Source: JALOAP01 sp964632355
GTDB taxonomy: Bacteria; Chloroflexota; Dehalococcoidia; Tepidiformales; Tepidiformaceae
Direction: 5' to 3'
Assembly: GCA_964632355.1 (NCBI GenBank)
Contig: CAZWBW010000025.1
Span: 1 to 30,691, forward strand
DNA length: 30,691 nucleotides
A program made the translations under genes and the position numbers. The notes beneath the pieces were generated by a model. It was not told the DNA's origin and made no database searches. It was given only the letters and a program-made list of their open reading frames with translations. Shown here one piece after another: positions 6,847-14,051 of this stretch (positions are counted from its first letter, which is position 1; every line of letters begins with the position of its first letter).

Positions 6847-7983
6847 CTAATCGGGATCGCCCAGCACCACTCGAACGACCTGGGGCTGGCCGTCGCGGTA
6901 GATCTCGACCTCGACCTCCTCGCCGGGTGCGTGCCGGATCATGGCCACCGCCAGGTCGCCTTCGGAGCGAATCTCCTCGCCCTCGATCATGGTGATGACG
7001 TCGCCGGGGCGGATGCCTGCCTGGTCGGCGGGACCGCCGGGTTCAACACTCGTCGCGTTCGCCACAAGCATCTCTTCGGGGCGCGGAAGGTAGACGCCAC
7101 CCTTGTCCTCGGGGACGCCGAGTTGGCGGGCGCGAGCGGGCCGCAGGGCTTCGAACCCACGCACACCGAGGAGCCCGCGGCTCACCCTGCCTTCGGCCTT
7201 GAGCTCTTCGTAGACCGCCCGGACGGTATCGGCGCCGACGGCATAGCCGATGCCCTGCGCAATGCCGGTGGGGGAACTGGCGTCGGGCTGGAGGGCGGTG
7301 TTCACGCCGACCACTTCGCCGTAGAGGTTGAGCAGCGGACCGCCGCTGTTGCCGCGGTTGATCGCCGCGTCGGTCTGGACGGAGCCGAGGATCGGCGAGG
7401 TCTCCTGGATGCCGCGGTTCTTCTGGCTCACGATGCCACGGGTGACGCTGAACGACGGGCCTTCGCCACCTTCCAGGTCCAGCGCATAGCCGATCGCGAC
7501 AACGTCGTCGCCGATCTGGACATCGTCGAGGTCGACGAGGGTGAGCGGCTGCACGGGCCCGTCGGCTTCGATCTTCAGGAGCGCGAGGTCGGAGCGGGGA
7601 TCGACGCCGACGATCGTTGCTTCGTACACAGAGCCATCGCTCAGGGTGACGATCGGCGTGGGCGGGCGCCCCACACCGCCGGCGATGACGTGGTTGTTGG
7701 TGATGATGTGGCCTTCGTCGTCGATAAAGAAGCCGGTTCCCACGTTCCCGCCGCTAGCGATGCGCACAACCGAAGGCTCGGCGAGTTTGACCACTTCGGC
7801 GGTGGTCATGAGGTTGCCGCTGCGGGCGGGCGTGCTCGTCCGATTCGCACCCGCGGGTGCCGTGAGGGTCGCAGTGGCGGAGTCGCCGTCCACGCTGGGG
7901 CGGGCGGTATTTTCGGAACATGCCCCGAGTACCAATGCGACCGAAGCCAGGGTGGCGGCTACGGCGGGCGCGAATCGCATCAT
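6847..7983 (-). CDS. HtrA/DegP-like trypsin-fold serine protease lipoprotein with PDZ domain
   Basis: 378 residues from ATG 7983 (a second ATG follows immediately at 7980), with GAGGGAG upstream. A hydrophobic signal ends in lipobox LGAC (Cys22), followed by a Thr/Ala-rich linker. The protease domain (about 58-285) has a complete triad: His98 in TNNHVI, Asp132 in RSDLALL and Ser213 in GNSGGPL. A single PDZ domain (about 285-378, GGPADQAGIRPGDVITMI) follows. HtrA enzymes degrade or sense misfolded envelope proteins. The gene is divergent from an ECF sigma factor, so shared envelope-stress control is plausible. Earlier start codons exist in frame, but those residues lack signal-peptide character. 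Confidence 0.93.
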   Translation of the reverse strand: MMRFAPAVAATLASVALVLGACSENTARPSVDGDSATATLTAPAGANRTSTPARSGNLMTTAEVVKLAEPSVVRIASGGNVGTGFFIDDEGHIITNNHVIAGGVGRPPTPIVTLSDGSVYEATIVGVDPRSDLALLKIEADGPVQPLTLVDLDDVQIGDDVVAIGYALDLEGGEGPSFSVTRGIVSQKNRGIQETSPILGSVQTDAAINRGNSGGPLLNLYGEVVGVNTALQPDASSPTGIAQGIGYAVGADTVRAVYEELKAEGRVSRGLLGVRGFEALRPARARQLGVPEDKGGVYLPRPEEMLVANATSVEPGGPADQAGIRPGDVITMIEGEEIRSEGDLAVAMIRHAPGEEVEVEIYRDGQPQVVRVVLGDPD

Positions 7984-8134
7984 TTCTCTGGTGAACTCCC
8001 TCGTGATCGGATGTCCGCAGTTTCGCCGATGAGGAGACAACCCCCTGTAAATCCTATTCTGGCGCGGATTACGAGGGTAAAGAGGTGCAGTTGATCCGGC
8101 AGATGGATGTATCATCGCGGCACGGACGAGACAG

Positions 8135-8800
8135 ATGGCGTTTAATCGGAATCCAGAAGCCTCAGGGGTTCGTAGCGTTCACAGAACGAGTGACGCGACC
8201 CCCGTCGTGGCTGCCGATCGAGGCAACCGCGCCGAGTGGTCGGACGAGGCCCTGATGCTCGCTGTTGTCAACCGCGATGAGCTTGCGTTCGCCGAGCTCT
8301 ACGACCGGTACGTGGACCTGGTGTATTCGACCTCGCTCCGCGTGCTCGGCGATGCGCAGCTGGCGGAAGACGCGACGCAGGACATCTTCGTGCGGCTCTG
8401 GCGGCGCCCGCAGGCATTCATGGCGGAACGGGGCCGATTCGTGAGCTGGCTGATGAGCGTGGTTCGCAACAGGGCGGTAGACGAACTGCGTGCACGCGGG
8501 CGGCGGCAGAAGCGCGAGGGAGTCGCCGGGTCGGAGGTCCAGGAGGCAGCCCTGGCGCTGCTCCCGGCAGACGGCGACGACCCGGTGCAGACCGCGCAGC
8601 TCCGCGAGGACCAACGAACGGTCCGCGCGGCACTGGCCGGGCTCCCACCGGAGCAGCGGCTGGCTTTGGAGATGGCCTATTTCGGCGGCTACACACAGCA
8701 GGAAATCGCGCTCCACCTCGGCGAACCACTCGGGACGATAAAAACGCGCATCAGGCTCGGCATGCAGAAACTTCGCCGGGCACTCCAGGACCGGGTGTGA
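8135..8800 (+). CDS. ECF sigma factor (SigK-like group)
   Basis: 221 residues from ATG 8135. Sigma region 2 is at about 52-95: FAELYDRYVDLVYSTSLRV, DAEDATQDIF-type core binding and RLWRRP, with GRFVSWLMSVVRNRAVDELR for -10 recognition. Region 4 is at about 166-218: LPPEQRLALEMAYFGGYTQQ, then the HTH EIALHLGEPLGTIKTRIRLG. The gene is followed after 25 bases by an RskA-like anti-sigma factor, the standard arrangement in the SigK/RskA group. The first 35 residues are not conserved, so the true start could be further in. The sigma factor would be released when the membrane anti-sigma is inactivated. Targets are unknown; the divergent protease is a candidate. Confidence 0.93.
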   Translation: MAFNRNPEASGVRSVHRTSDATPVVAADRGNRAEWSDEALMLAVVNRDELAFAELYDRYVDLVYSTSLRVLGDAQLAEDATQDIFVRLWRRPQAFMAERGRFVSWLMSVVRNRAVDELRARGRRQKREGVAGSEVQEAALALLPADGDDPVQTAQLREDQRTVRAALAGLPPEQRLALEMAYFGGYTQQEIALHLGEPLGTIKTRIRLGMQKLRRALQDRV

Positions 8801-8825
8801 CTCCAGGAAGGTAGGGCTTTCCTTC

Positions 8826-9698
8826 GTGACCGCGGCGCACGAACCGACACCGCATATCACCGAGGCACAGGCCGACGAGTACGCGATCGGCGCACTCGAG
8901 CCTGAAATTGCCGCGCTCATCACGCTCCACGCAGAGGAATGCCCGCAGTGCAAGGCGCTCGTTTCGGAGAGCCAGCGGGCCGCCGCATCACTCGGGCTGG
9001 CGACGCCGATTCAGCCGGCGCCTCCGCGGCTCAAGCGGCGCGTGATGCACGCCGCGGGCATCCGGCGTGGGCCGCTGTGGACGGCACTGCGCTTCACCCC
9101 GGCCGCAGCAGCTGCGGCGGCGATCGTGGTCGCGGTGGCATCGTTCGCGGGCATGGTCTCGGTTCGCGGCCAGATCTCCGACCTGCGCGACGAGAACGCG
9201 ACGCTGAGCGCGCAGCTGAACGACGCACTTTCGCAGAAGATCGAAATCGCGCTGATCTCTGACCGCCTGCGCGACAGCGAACAGGCGGCTGCGGAACTCG
9301 AACGTGCGGCACAGAGCGACCGCGACCTGCTGGTGGCGCTCCTTTCGCCGGGAAGCGAAGTCGCCGAACTGGTTCGCTTCGACGATGGCACGTCAGCCGT
9401 GGGGCGGCTCGTGTGGGACCCCGAACAGCGGCGCGTGTGGTTCGTCGCGAACCGGCTGCCCCCGCCCGGCCCGGGCGAGACGTACCAGATCTGGCTGAAC
9501 TCGGGTGGGCGCTTCGTCAGCATCGGCACGTTCACGCCCGACGCGAGCGGCTTCGCGCGCCACGAAAGCCTGGTGCCCGAAGGCCTGACCACCTACGACG
9601 GCGCCGTCATCACGATCGAACGCGCGGGCGGGGCCATCGAACGCAGCGGACCGAGCGTGTTCGTTGCGGACCTTTCGAACCTGAGCAGGAACCGCTAG
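8826..9698 (+). CDS. RskA-type anti-sigma factor
   Basis: 290 residues from GTG 8826. The cytoplasmic N-terminus carries a zinc-binding anti-sigma motif with HAEECPQC (His35, Cys39, Cys42), preceded by the AQADEYAIGALEPEIAAL helix typical of RskA proteins. One transmembrane helix lies at about 90-113. A coiled coil (about 115-165, QISDLRDENATLSAQL) follows, then the extracytoplasmic RskA domain (about 180-285) with YQIWLNSGGRFVSIGTF. In the SigK/RskA system the anti-sigma factor binds the sigma factor and is cut by membrane proteases on stimulus. A site-2 protease homologue is present at the window end. The stop overlaps that of the decayed minus-strand gene at 9695-9698. Confidence 0.93.
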   Translation: MTAAHEPTPHITEAQADEYAIGALEPEIAALITLHAEECPQCKALVSESQRAAASLGLATPIQPAPPRLKRRVMHAAGIRRGPLWTALRFTPAAAAAAAIVVAVASFAGMVSVRGQISDLRDENATLSAQLNDALSQKIEIALISDRLRDSEQAAAELERAAQSDRDLLVALLSPGSEVAELVRFDDGTSAVGRLVWDPEQRRVWFVANRLPPPGPGETYQIWLNSGGRFVSIGTFTPDASGFARHESLVPEGLTTYDGAVITIERAGGAIERSGPSVFVADLSNLSRNR

Positions 9699-9837
9699 CG
9701 CGACTCCAGTCCGAGCTTGTCACGCAGGGCAGCGAGTGCGCGCGCCTGCCGGCCTTGACTCCATCGACGCTGGTACCCACGGCCGCCGTCTCTTCGAGCG
9801 AGAGTCCACGGACGGCCGGAAGCGCGAGAACATCGCC
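9695..9837 (-). pseudogene. Remnant of sigma-factor region 4 (frameshifted)
   Basis: On the minus strand, bases 9837-9751 read VLALPAVRGLSLEETAAV, then GTSVDGVKA. This closely resembles the HTH of sigma-70 region 4 (one Leu before GTS appears missing). A frame change then gives ARALAALRDKLGLESR and a TAG at 9695-9697, a normal C-terminus for such proteins. The stop overlaps the rskA stop, as a real convergent gene would. No region 2 is present upstream. The family call rests on eye comparison. Confidence 0.5.
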
Positions 9838-9953
9838 TCCTGCTGTTCGAACAGTAGGCGCACCGACAGGATCGCCGCGGCAGGGAAGCCTTCCGACACG
9901 ACGATCAGGTCGACGCCAGTATCCATCGCGCGGAAGTGGTCGTGGGTGTGCAT
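9817..9953 (-). pseudogene. Remnant resembling the N-terminus of ApbE (FAD:protein FMN transferase)
   Basis: ATG at 9951-9953 opens a frame reading HFRAMDTGVDLIVV, then LLFEQQEAMFSRFRP. ApbE-family proteins start with 'FRAMGT' followed by a strand and then a helix ending 'SRFRP(D)S'. After RFRP the frame (open to 9720) loses similarity, and the DNA instead matches the sigma remnant in another frame. This looks like a deletion junction. All later ApbE flavin-binding parts are absent, so no functional enzyme can be made. Confidence 0.45.
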
Positions 9954-9960
9954 GCAGCCG

Positions 9961-10001
9961 CCTCGCCCCGGGACCAGCGCAGGATACTCCCGGGGGCGAG
10001 G
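9961..10001 (-). terminator. GC-rich hairpin after the crotonase gene, possible terminator
   Basis: CCTCGCCCCGGG (9961-9972) pairs with CCCGGGGGCGAGG (9989-10001) with one bulged base. It lies downstream of the minus-strand gene ending at 10057. No T tract follows on either strand, so intrinsic termination is uncertain. The rest of the 9699-10056 gap holds only the two remnants described above. Confidence 0.4.
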
Positions 10002-10056
10002 CGGGCGAGGTAACCGAACTGTCTCGAATTCGACGGACGAGAGGCCGTTCGCGCCC

Positions 10057-10827
10057 CTATTGGTTCTTGAAGACCGGGTCGCGCTTTTCGACGAACGCGC
10101 GGGCGGCTTCGCGGAAGTCTTCGGAGCGAACGAGCACCCAGTGCCGTTCGGTCTCGAGTTCGAGGTATTCCTTGAACGGCATGCGTTCGGCGGCGACGTA
10201 GTGCGCCTTCATGGTGCGGAGTGCGCGCGGCGACATGGCAGCGAGGCGCTTTACCATCGCGTCGACTTCGTCGCGGAAGACGTCGTCATCCCAGACGCGG
10301 GCCACGAGGCCGATGCGATGGGCCTCCTCGGCGCTGAACTTTTCGCACAGGAACGAAAGCTCGCGGGCCTTCGCAGCGCCGACGAGCCGCGGCAGCGACC
10401 ACGGGACACCCATGTCGCCCGCGACGGCAACGCGCAGGAACGCGGTGCTGAAGTTCGCGGACCGGGCGGCAACCCGGATGTCAGCGCCACAGGCCCACCC
10501 AAACCCGGCGCCGGCGCAAGCGCCGTTGATCGCGGCGATAGTAAGCGCGGGCATTTCGTGGAGCAGGCGAGCGACGTGGTAGTTCTCGGGGTTGTCACGG
10601 GGTTCGTCGGAAGAACCACCCTTCAGGTCTGCACCGGGGCAGAACGAGCGGCCGGCGCCGGTGAGCACGAGGATGCGAAGGTCGGGGTCGGCGGCGGCTT
10701 CGCGCAGGCATTCGTACGTCTCGCGGAGCATGCGCACGGTCATGCCGTTGAAGTGCTCGGGGCGGTTGATGGTGAGGGTGCCGACGCCGTCGGCCTTTTC
10801 GTAGAGGATGGTCTGATAGGCGGCCAT
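10057..10827 (-). CDS. Enoyl-CoA hydratase/isomerase family protein, PaaG-like active site
   Basis: 256 residues, crotonase fold. The oxyanion-hole motifs are present (CPGADLK at 63-69 and NGACAGAGFG at 101-110). The two catalytic glutamates of true enoyl-CoA hydratase (Glu144 and Glu164 of the rat enzyme) align without gaps to Gly110 and Phe130. Asp138 in AGDMG instead matches the catalytic Asp of PaaG-type isomerases (PDSGG). An isomerase is therefore more likely than a hydratase. The substrate is unknown, with ring-epoxide or enoyl-CoA isomerisation as options. A GGAG-containing SD precedes the start. It stands alone on its strand, divergent from a thiolase gene about 160 bases away. Confidence 0.9.
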   Translation of the reverse strand: MAAYQTILYEKADGVGTLTINRPEHFNGMTVRMLRETYECLREAAADPDLRILVLTGAGRSFCPGADLKGGSSDEPRDNPENYHVARLLHEMPALTIAAINGACAGAGFGWACGADIRVAARSANFSTAFLRVAVAGDMGVPWSLPRLVGAAKARELSFLCEKFSAEEAHRIGLVARVWDDDVFRDEVDAMVKRLAAMSPRALRTMKAHYVAAERMPFKEYLELETERHWVLVRSEDFREAARAFVEKRDPVFKNQ

Positions 10828-10941
10828 GAAGTCTCCTCCAGGGGAACTGGTTTGGGCGTGGCGCCAATGCTACGCGTGCCGGGGGCTGGCGGGAATCACG
10901 AACAGGGGAGCGACACTTCGCGTTCGGCTAAACGAAGCTGG

Positions 10942-10947
10942 TACACT
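10942..10947 (+). promoter_or_regulatory. Possible -10 element upstream of thiolase 1
   Basis: TACACT at 10942-10947 is the same hexamer and context (TACACTGG) as the groES -10. No convincing -35 is seen at the right distance. A GATACT nearer the start (10974-10979) is an alternative. Confidence 0.25.
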
Positions 10948-10985
10948 GGCGGGGCATTTCAATCTGCCGAAGGGATACTTCAATC

Positions 10986-12170
10986 ATGCGTGAAGTCGTC
11001 ATCGTGGACGCTGTCCGCACGCCGCTGGGGCGGCGCGGGGGCGTTCTGAGCCAGAACAACCCGGTCGAGACCTCGGCGCTTCTGCTGAAGGCGCTCCAGG
11101 AGCGCAACAACCTGGACCCGGAAATCGTTGACCACGTACTGTGGGGCTGCGTGAGCCAGGTGGGCGCGCAGTCGACGAACCTCGGCCGAAACATCGTCCT
11201 GACGGCTGGCTGGCCGTACACCGTGCCTGCCGTGACGATGGACCAGCAGTGCAGCTCGAGCCAGCAGGCCGTGCACTTCGCGGTGAACCAGGTGGCGAGC
11301 GGCACGCACGATGTGGTGATCGCTGGTGGCACGGAGTGGATGTCCCAGATCCCGCTGGGCGCGAACGTGGTGAAGGAGTACGGGTATCCCTTCACGCAGG
11401 CCATGCGCGACCAGTACGACCTGACCTCGCAGGGCCTTTCGGCCGAGCGCATCGCCGAGAAGTGGGGCATTTCCCGCGAAGAAGCCGACGAGTTCGGCGC
11501 CCACAGCCAGGTGAAGGCAGCCCAGGCCGCGAAGGAAGGCCGCTTCAAGAACGAGATGATCCCGGTGCCGGGCAAGAAGAAGCTCAAGAAGGATGACGGC
11601 ACCGAAGAGTGGGAAGACGCCACCATCGACTTCGACGAGGGCATCCGCCCGGGCACGACGCCGGAGATCCTTGCGAACCTGAAGCCGTCGTTCAAGGAAA
11701 ACGGCGTGCATCATGCCGGCAACTCGAGCCAGATCACGGACGGTTCGGCGGCGGTGCTCATCACGCATCCCGAGTTTGCGCAGAAGATGGGCTGGAAGCC
11801 GCGCGCCCGCTTCGTGTCGCAGGCCGTGGTCGGCTCGGATCCGGAGCTCATGCTGACCGGCCCCATCCCGGCGACGCAGCTCGCCCTGCAGCGCGCGGGC
11901 CTCTCCATGCGCGACATCGACCTCACGGAGATCAACGAGGCGTTCGCCAGCGTGGTCCTCGCCTGGAAGCGCGAACTCCAGCCGGATATGGACAAGGTGA
12001 ACGTGAACGGCGGCGCGATTGCGCTGGGCCACCCGACTGGCGCGACCGGTGCTCGCCTGTTCGGCACCCTGCTGAACGAGCTCGAGCGCACCGGCGGCAA
12101 ATACGGCCTGGTGACCATGTGCGTCGGCGGTGGCATCGGCACCGCGACCGTTATCGAGCGGCTCGACTAG
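10986..12170 (+). CDS. Thiolase family acetyl-CoA acyltransferase
   Basis: 394 residues, full thiolase length. The nucleophilic Cys89 is in MDQQCSSSQQAV; EINEAF, His349 in GHPTGATGAR and Cys379 in TMCVGGGIG complete the active site. The N-terminal VVIVDAVRTPLGRRGG is standard. The enzyme either cleaves 3-ketoacyl-CoA or condenses two acyl-CoAs. The 'CSSSQQAV' loop differs from the 'CGSGLKA' loop of the second thiolase in this window (14052), which suggests a different acyl chain preference. ATG 10986 is preceded by AAGGGA about 10 bases upstream. The gene stands alone and ends in a strong terminator. Chain length and direction in the cell cannot be read from sequence. Confidence 0.93.
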   Translation: MREVVIVDAVRTPLGRRGGVLSQNNPVETSALLLKALQERNNLDPEIVDHVLWGCVSQVGAQSTNLGRNIVLTAGWPYTVPAVTMDQQCSSSQQAVHFAVNQVASGTHDVVIAGGTEWMSQIPLGANVVKEYGYPFTQAMRDQYDLTSQGLSAERIAEKWGISREEADEFGAHSQVKAAQAAKEGRFKNEMIPVPGKKKLKKDDGTEEWEDATIDFDEGIRPGTTPEILANLKPSFKENGVHHAGNSSQITDGSAAVLITHPEFAQKMGWKPRARFVSQAVVGSDPELMLTGPIPATQLALQRAGLSMRDIDLTEINEAFASVVLAWKRELQPDMDKVNVNGGAIALGHPTGATGARLFGTLLNELERTGGKYGLVTMCVGGGIGTATVIERLD

Positions 12171-12190
12171 TTCGCAGCCACGGAACGCTC

Positions 12191-12226
12191 AACAGGGCCG
12201 GACGTTCGTCCGGCCCTGTTTCGTTG
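12191..12226 (+). terminator. Terminator after thiolase 1
   Basis: AACAGGGCCGGAC (12191-12203), loop GTTC, GTCCGGCCCTGTT (12208-12220): a perfect 13-bp stem ending in TTTCGTT. It lies between convergent genes and could serve both, as the reverse strand also has TT after the stem. Confidence 0.8.
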
Positions 12227-12255
12227 TGCGCGAATCCGAGCGCCCCAAGGGCGCG

Positions 12256-12906
12256 TCAGTTCTTGAAAACGTCGATGACCAGCCGGGCAGGCCCCTGCAG
12301 CGTGGTGACCTTGAATGGCTGCTGGCCGGTGGTGCCGACGGCGTAAGTCACGACACCTTCGAAGTCGCAGCTCCGGACGGCCTCTTCGATGGTGCCACCG
12401 GGGCCATCGACCTCAGCGTCGATGGTGGGCTGGCCGGCCTCCGTGTGGCCCACCGCCTGGTCGATGCGAACCTCGAGGATGGCGGAACCTGCGACGTCCA
12501 CCGCCTCGCCCGAGCCGCACTCGGAGGCGCTGTCGACGTACTCGATGTGCGCGGGCGGCACAACATCGCCTTCGAATTCGAACACGATGCGGTCGGCGTT
12601 TTCGTGCCCGCCAATGCGAACGTCGACCACCGTGACGATGCCGCTCGGCGCGGACGGAGTCGCCGTTACATCGACCGGGTCGGTGCCGGCGTCGTCGGGA
12701 GGCGCCGGCGTGCCGTCGGTCGCCGTGGCGGTTGCGGTGGTGCCAGTGGTTGCCGTTTCAGTTGGTGCGGATGTAGCGGTTTCGGTTTCGGTTGCAGTTG
12801 CTGTTGTGGGTTCGGCAGTCGGTGTCGTGTCGTCGTCATCGTCGCCGCAGCCAACGAGCACAAGGCCCGCGACCAGCGGCACAGCCGCCATTGAGATCCA
12901 GCGCAT
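12256..12906 (-). CDS. Lipoprotein with AMIN-like domain
   Basis: 216 residues from ATG 12906, supported by GGGAGGAACA directly upstream; a longer open frame to 13089 has no protein-like character. A signal peptide ends in lipobox LVGC (Cys20), then a GDDDDD turn and a low-complexity Thr/Ala/Glu/Pro linker to about residue 85. The C-terminal domain reads IVTVVDVRIGGHENADRIVF, then ILEVRID and later PFKVTTLQGPARLVIDV. This resembles the AMIN-like beta-sandwich domain of actinobacterial and Chloroflexota lipoproteins, which is related to cell-wall-targeting AMIN domains. Binding to cell envelope material is inferred. Two Cys residues in the domain could form a disulfide. Confidence 0.8.
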   Translation of the reverse strand: MRWISMAAVPLVAGLVLVGCGDDDDDTTPTAEPTTATATETETATSAPTETATTGTTATATATDGTPAPPDDAGTDPVDVTATPSAPSGIVTVVDVRIGGHENADRIVFEFEGDVVPPAHIEYVDSASECGSGEAVDVAGSAILEVRIDQAVGHTEAGQPTIDAEVDGPGGTIEEAVRSCDFEGVVTYAVGTTGQQPFKVTTLQGPARLVIDVFKN

Positions 12907-12984
12907 TGTTCCTCCCACCCCGCGATGACTGTACGTCGGAGCGGGCGGGGAAGGATTCGTCGGAGTAACGGCAGAGTTGCGGGC

Positions 12985-13020
12985 AATAAAGCGAGCCGCC
13001 TCCCCCTGTGGTGGCGGCTC
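12985..13020 (-). terminator. Terminator of the GH25-like gene
   Basis: On the minus strand GAGCCGCC (13020-13013), a 12-base loop, GGCGGCTC (13000-12993), then GC and TTTATT (12990-12985). It lies 30 bases after the stop of the gene at 13050. Confidence 0.7.
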
Positions 13021-13049
13021 AACCGGGTGCGTGTTCCCGAAATCTCGGG

Positions 13050-13835
13050 CTATTCGCAGGCGTAGTTGCGGTCGTACACCTCGACCCACTGCACGAGTTC
13101 GATGTGTCCGCCACCGAACGCGTACCGCGGGTTCCCGCAGCGCGAGGCCGCGTCATAGAGGTTCAGGGCACCGGCGGTCCACACGGGCAGGCCAGGCGCG
13201 AAGTCACCAGCGATGACGCCCCACTGGTACGGGGTGGAATACACGCCGACCTCGAGGCCTTCTTCCTGGAGGTAGTCGATGGCGCCGGCGATGACGCGGG
13301 CATTCGCCTGCTTGTCGGGCGACCAGTAGTTCATGGTTTCGACGTCGAGCCACCAGCGGGAGGCGTCGACACCCTGCGAGCGGCCGTAATCGACCGCGTG
13401 GCGAGCGGTATTCCAGCCGTAGTTGTAGGCGCGGCACATCACGTCCCAGGGCGAGCACAGGCCCGCAGGCCCGAAGAACTGGTGGTAGGAGGTGTGTCGC
13501 CAGTAGTCGACGTTGATGTAGACCTCGGCGGGGTAGTCGCCGCGGGTAGCCCATTCCCACTGGCTGGCGAGGCACGGGTTCTCGGTGAATGCGCGTCCGC
13601 CGGTCACTCCGACGATGCCGAATCCGATCGGATCGAACGGGTACCAGGTGCCGCACTGGGGCCACGAGATATCGAAGCCGGTCATGTTCGCGCGGCGGGG
13701 GAGCGGTGCGGCGGCTTCTTCGCCTTCGGGGGCCTGTGCGTGCACCACCTGCCCGGTCGCGAGCAGAGCAAGGATGAGCCCAATCAGAAACGCCGCGAGG
13801 AGCTGTTGTCCTCGGCCACGTAGCAGGTTTCGCAT
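13050..13835 (-). CDS. Secreted glycoside hydrolase family 25-like protein
   Basis: About 261 residues from ATG 13835 (MRNLLRGRGQQLLAAFLIG); an ATG at 13877 is further upstream but would put 14 polar residues before the signal. The signal peptide spans about 1-35, with probable cleavage near VHAQA. The mature protein opens with GFDISWPQCG, followed by IGFGIVGVTGGRAFTENPCL, YINVDYWRH and WWLDVETMNYW. These are the strand ends of a TIM barrel like GH25 lysozymes and related Rv2525c-like proteins, with Asp/Glu residues at barrel strand ends. Cys pairs suggest disulfides outside the cell. A cell-wall role is likely, but catalytic activity on peptidoglycan is not certain. Confidence 0.75.
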   Translation of the reverse strand: MRNLLRGRGQQLLAAFLIGLILALLATGQVVHAQAPEGEEAAAPLPRRANMTGFDISWPQCGTWYPFDPIGFGIVGVTGGRAFTENPCLASQWEWATRGDYPAEVYINVDYWRHTSYHQFFGPAGLCSPWDVMCRAYNYGWNTARHAVDYGRSQGVDASRWWLDVETMNYWSPDKQANARVIAGAIDYLQEEGLEVGVYSTPYQWGVIAGDFAPGLPVWTAGALNLYDAASRCGNPRYAFGGGHIELVQWVEVYDRNYACE

Positions 13836-13849
13836 AGTTTGCCTCGCCG

Positions 13850-13869
13850 CTGTGACGAATTCGTGACAG
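13850..13869. promoter_or_regulatory. Palindromic candidate operator upstream of the GH25-like gene
   Basis: CTGTGACGAATTCGTGACAG is self-complementary except at one symmetric base pair. It lies 15 bases upstream of the start at 13835. It also contains a direct repeat of GTGAC. A binding site for a dimeric regulator is inferred. Confidence 0.4.
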
Positions 13870-13919
13870 GAGTGCAAACGAGGCTACGTGGCGTATCAGT
13901 TGTCGAACAAAACGAGAGG

Positions 13920-13953
13920 AAAGAATTCGGTACTTCGTTCCAGAGAATTCTTT
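13920..13953. repeat. 9-bp inverted repeat in the divergent control region
   Basis: AAAGAATTC (13920-13928) and GAATTCTTT (13945-13953) are exact reverse complements 16 bases apart. They lie in a locally AT-richer stretch between the GH25-like gene and thiolase 2. A regulator site or cruciform is possible; nothing else is recognised in 13870-14051. Confidence 0.4.
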
Positions 13954-14051
13954 GATCCACTCATCCCGAACGAGAACAGGTGCCTGGACCGCGGGGTTGT
14001 TGCGGCGATCTGCCGTACGATCGGCTGCGAAATCTCGTTCGGAGCCGCGGA

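Noticed and set aside
8091..8115. TTGATC and TATCAT before the ECF sigma gene as a promoter
   Set aside because: The 13-base spacer is too short for a sigma-70-type promoter; TATCAT alone is not enough.
9736..11049. Long plus-strand open frame across the crotonase gene
   Set aside because: It runs antisense to a clear crotonase gene, has no family motifs and reflects high GC content.
12726..12835. Repetitive Thr/Ala/Glu-coding tract as a DNA repeat array
   Set aside because: It is the low-complexity linker of the AMIN-like lipoprotein, with irregular codons and no fixed repeat unit.
13997..14021. TTGTTG and TACGAT before thiolase 2 as a promoter
   Set aside because: The spacer of 13 bases is too short, although TACGAT could still be a -10 with a poor -35.
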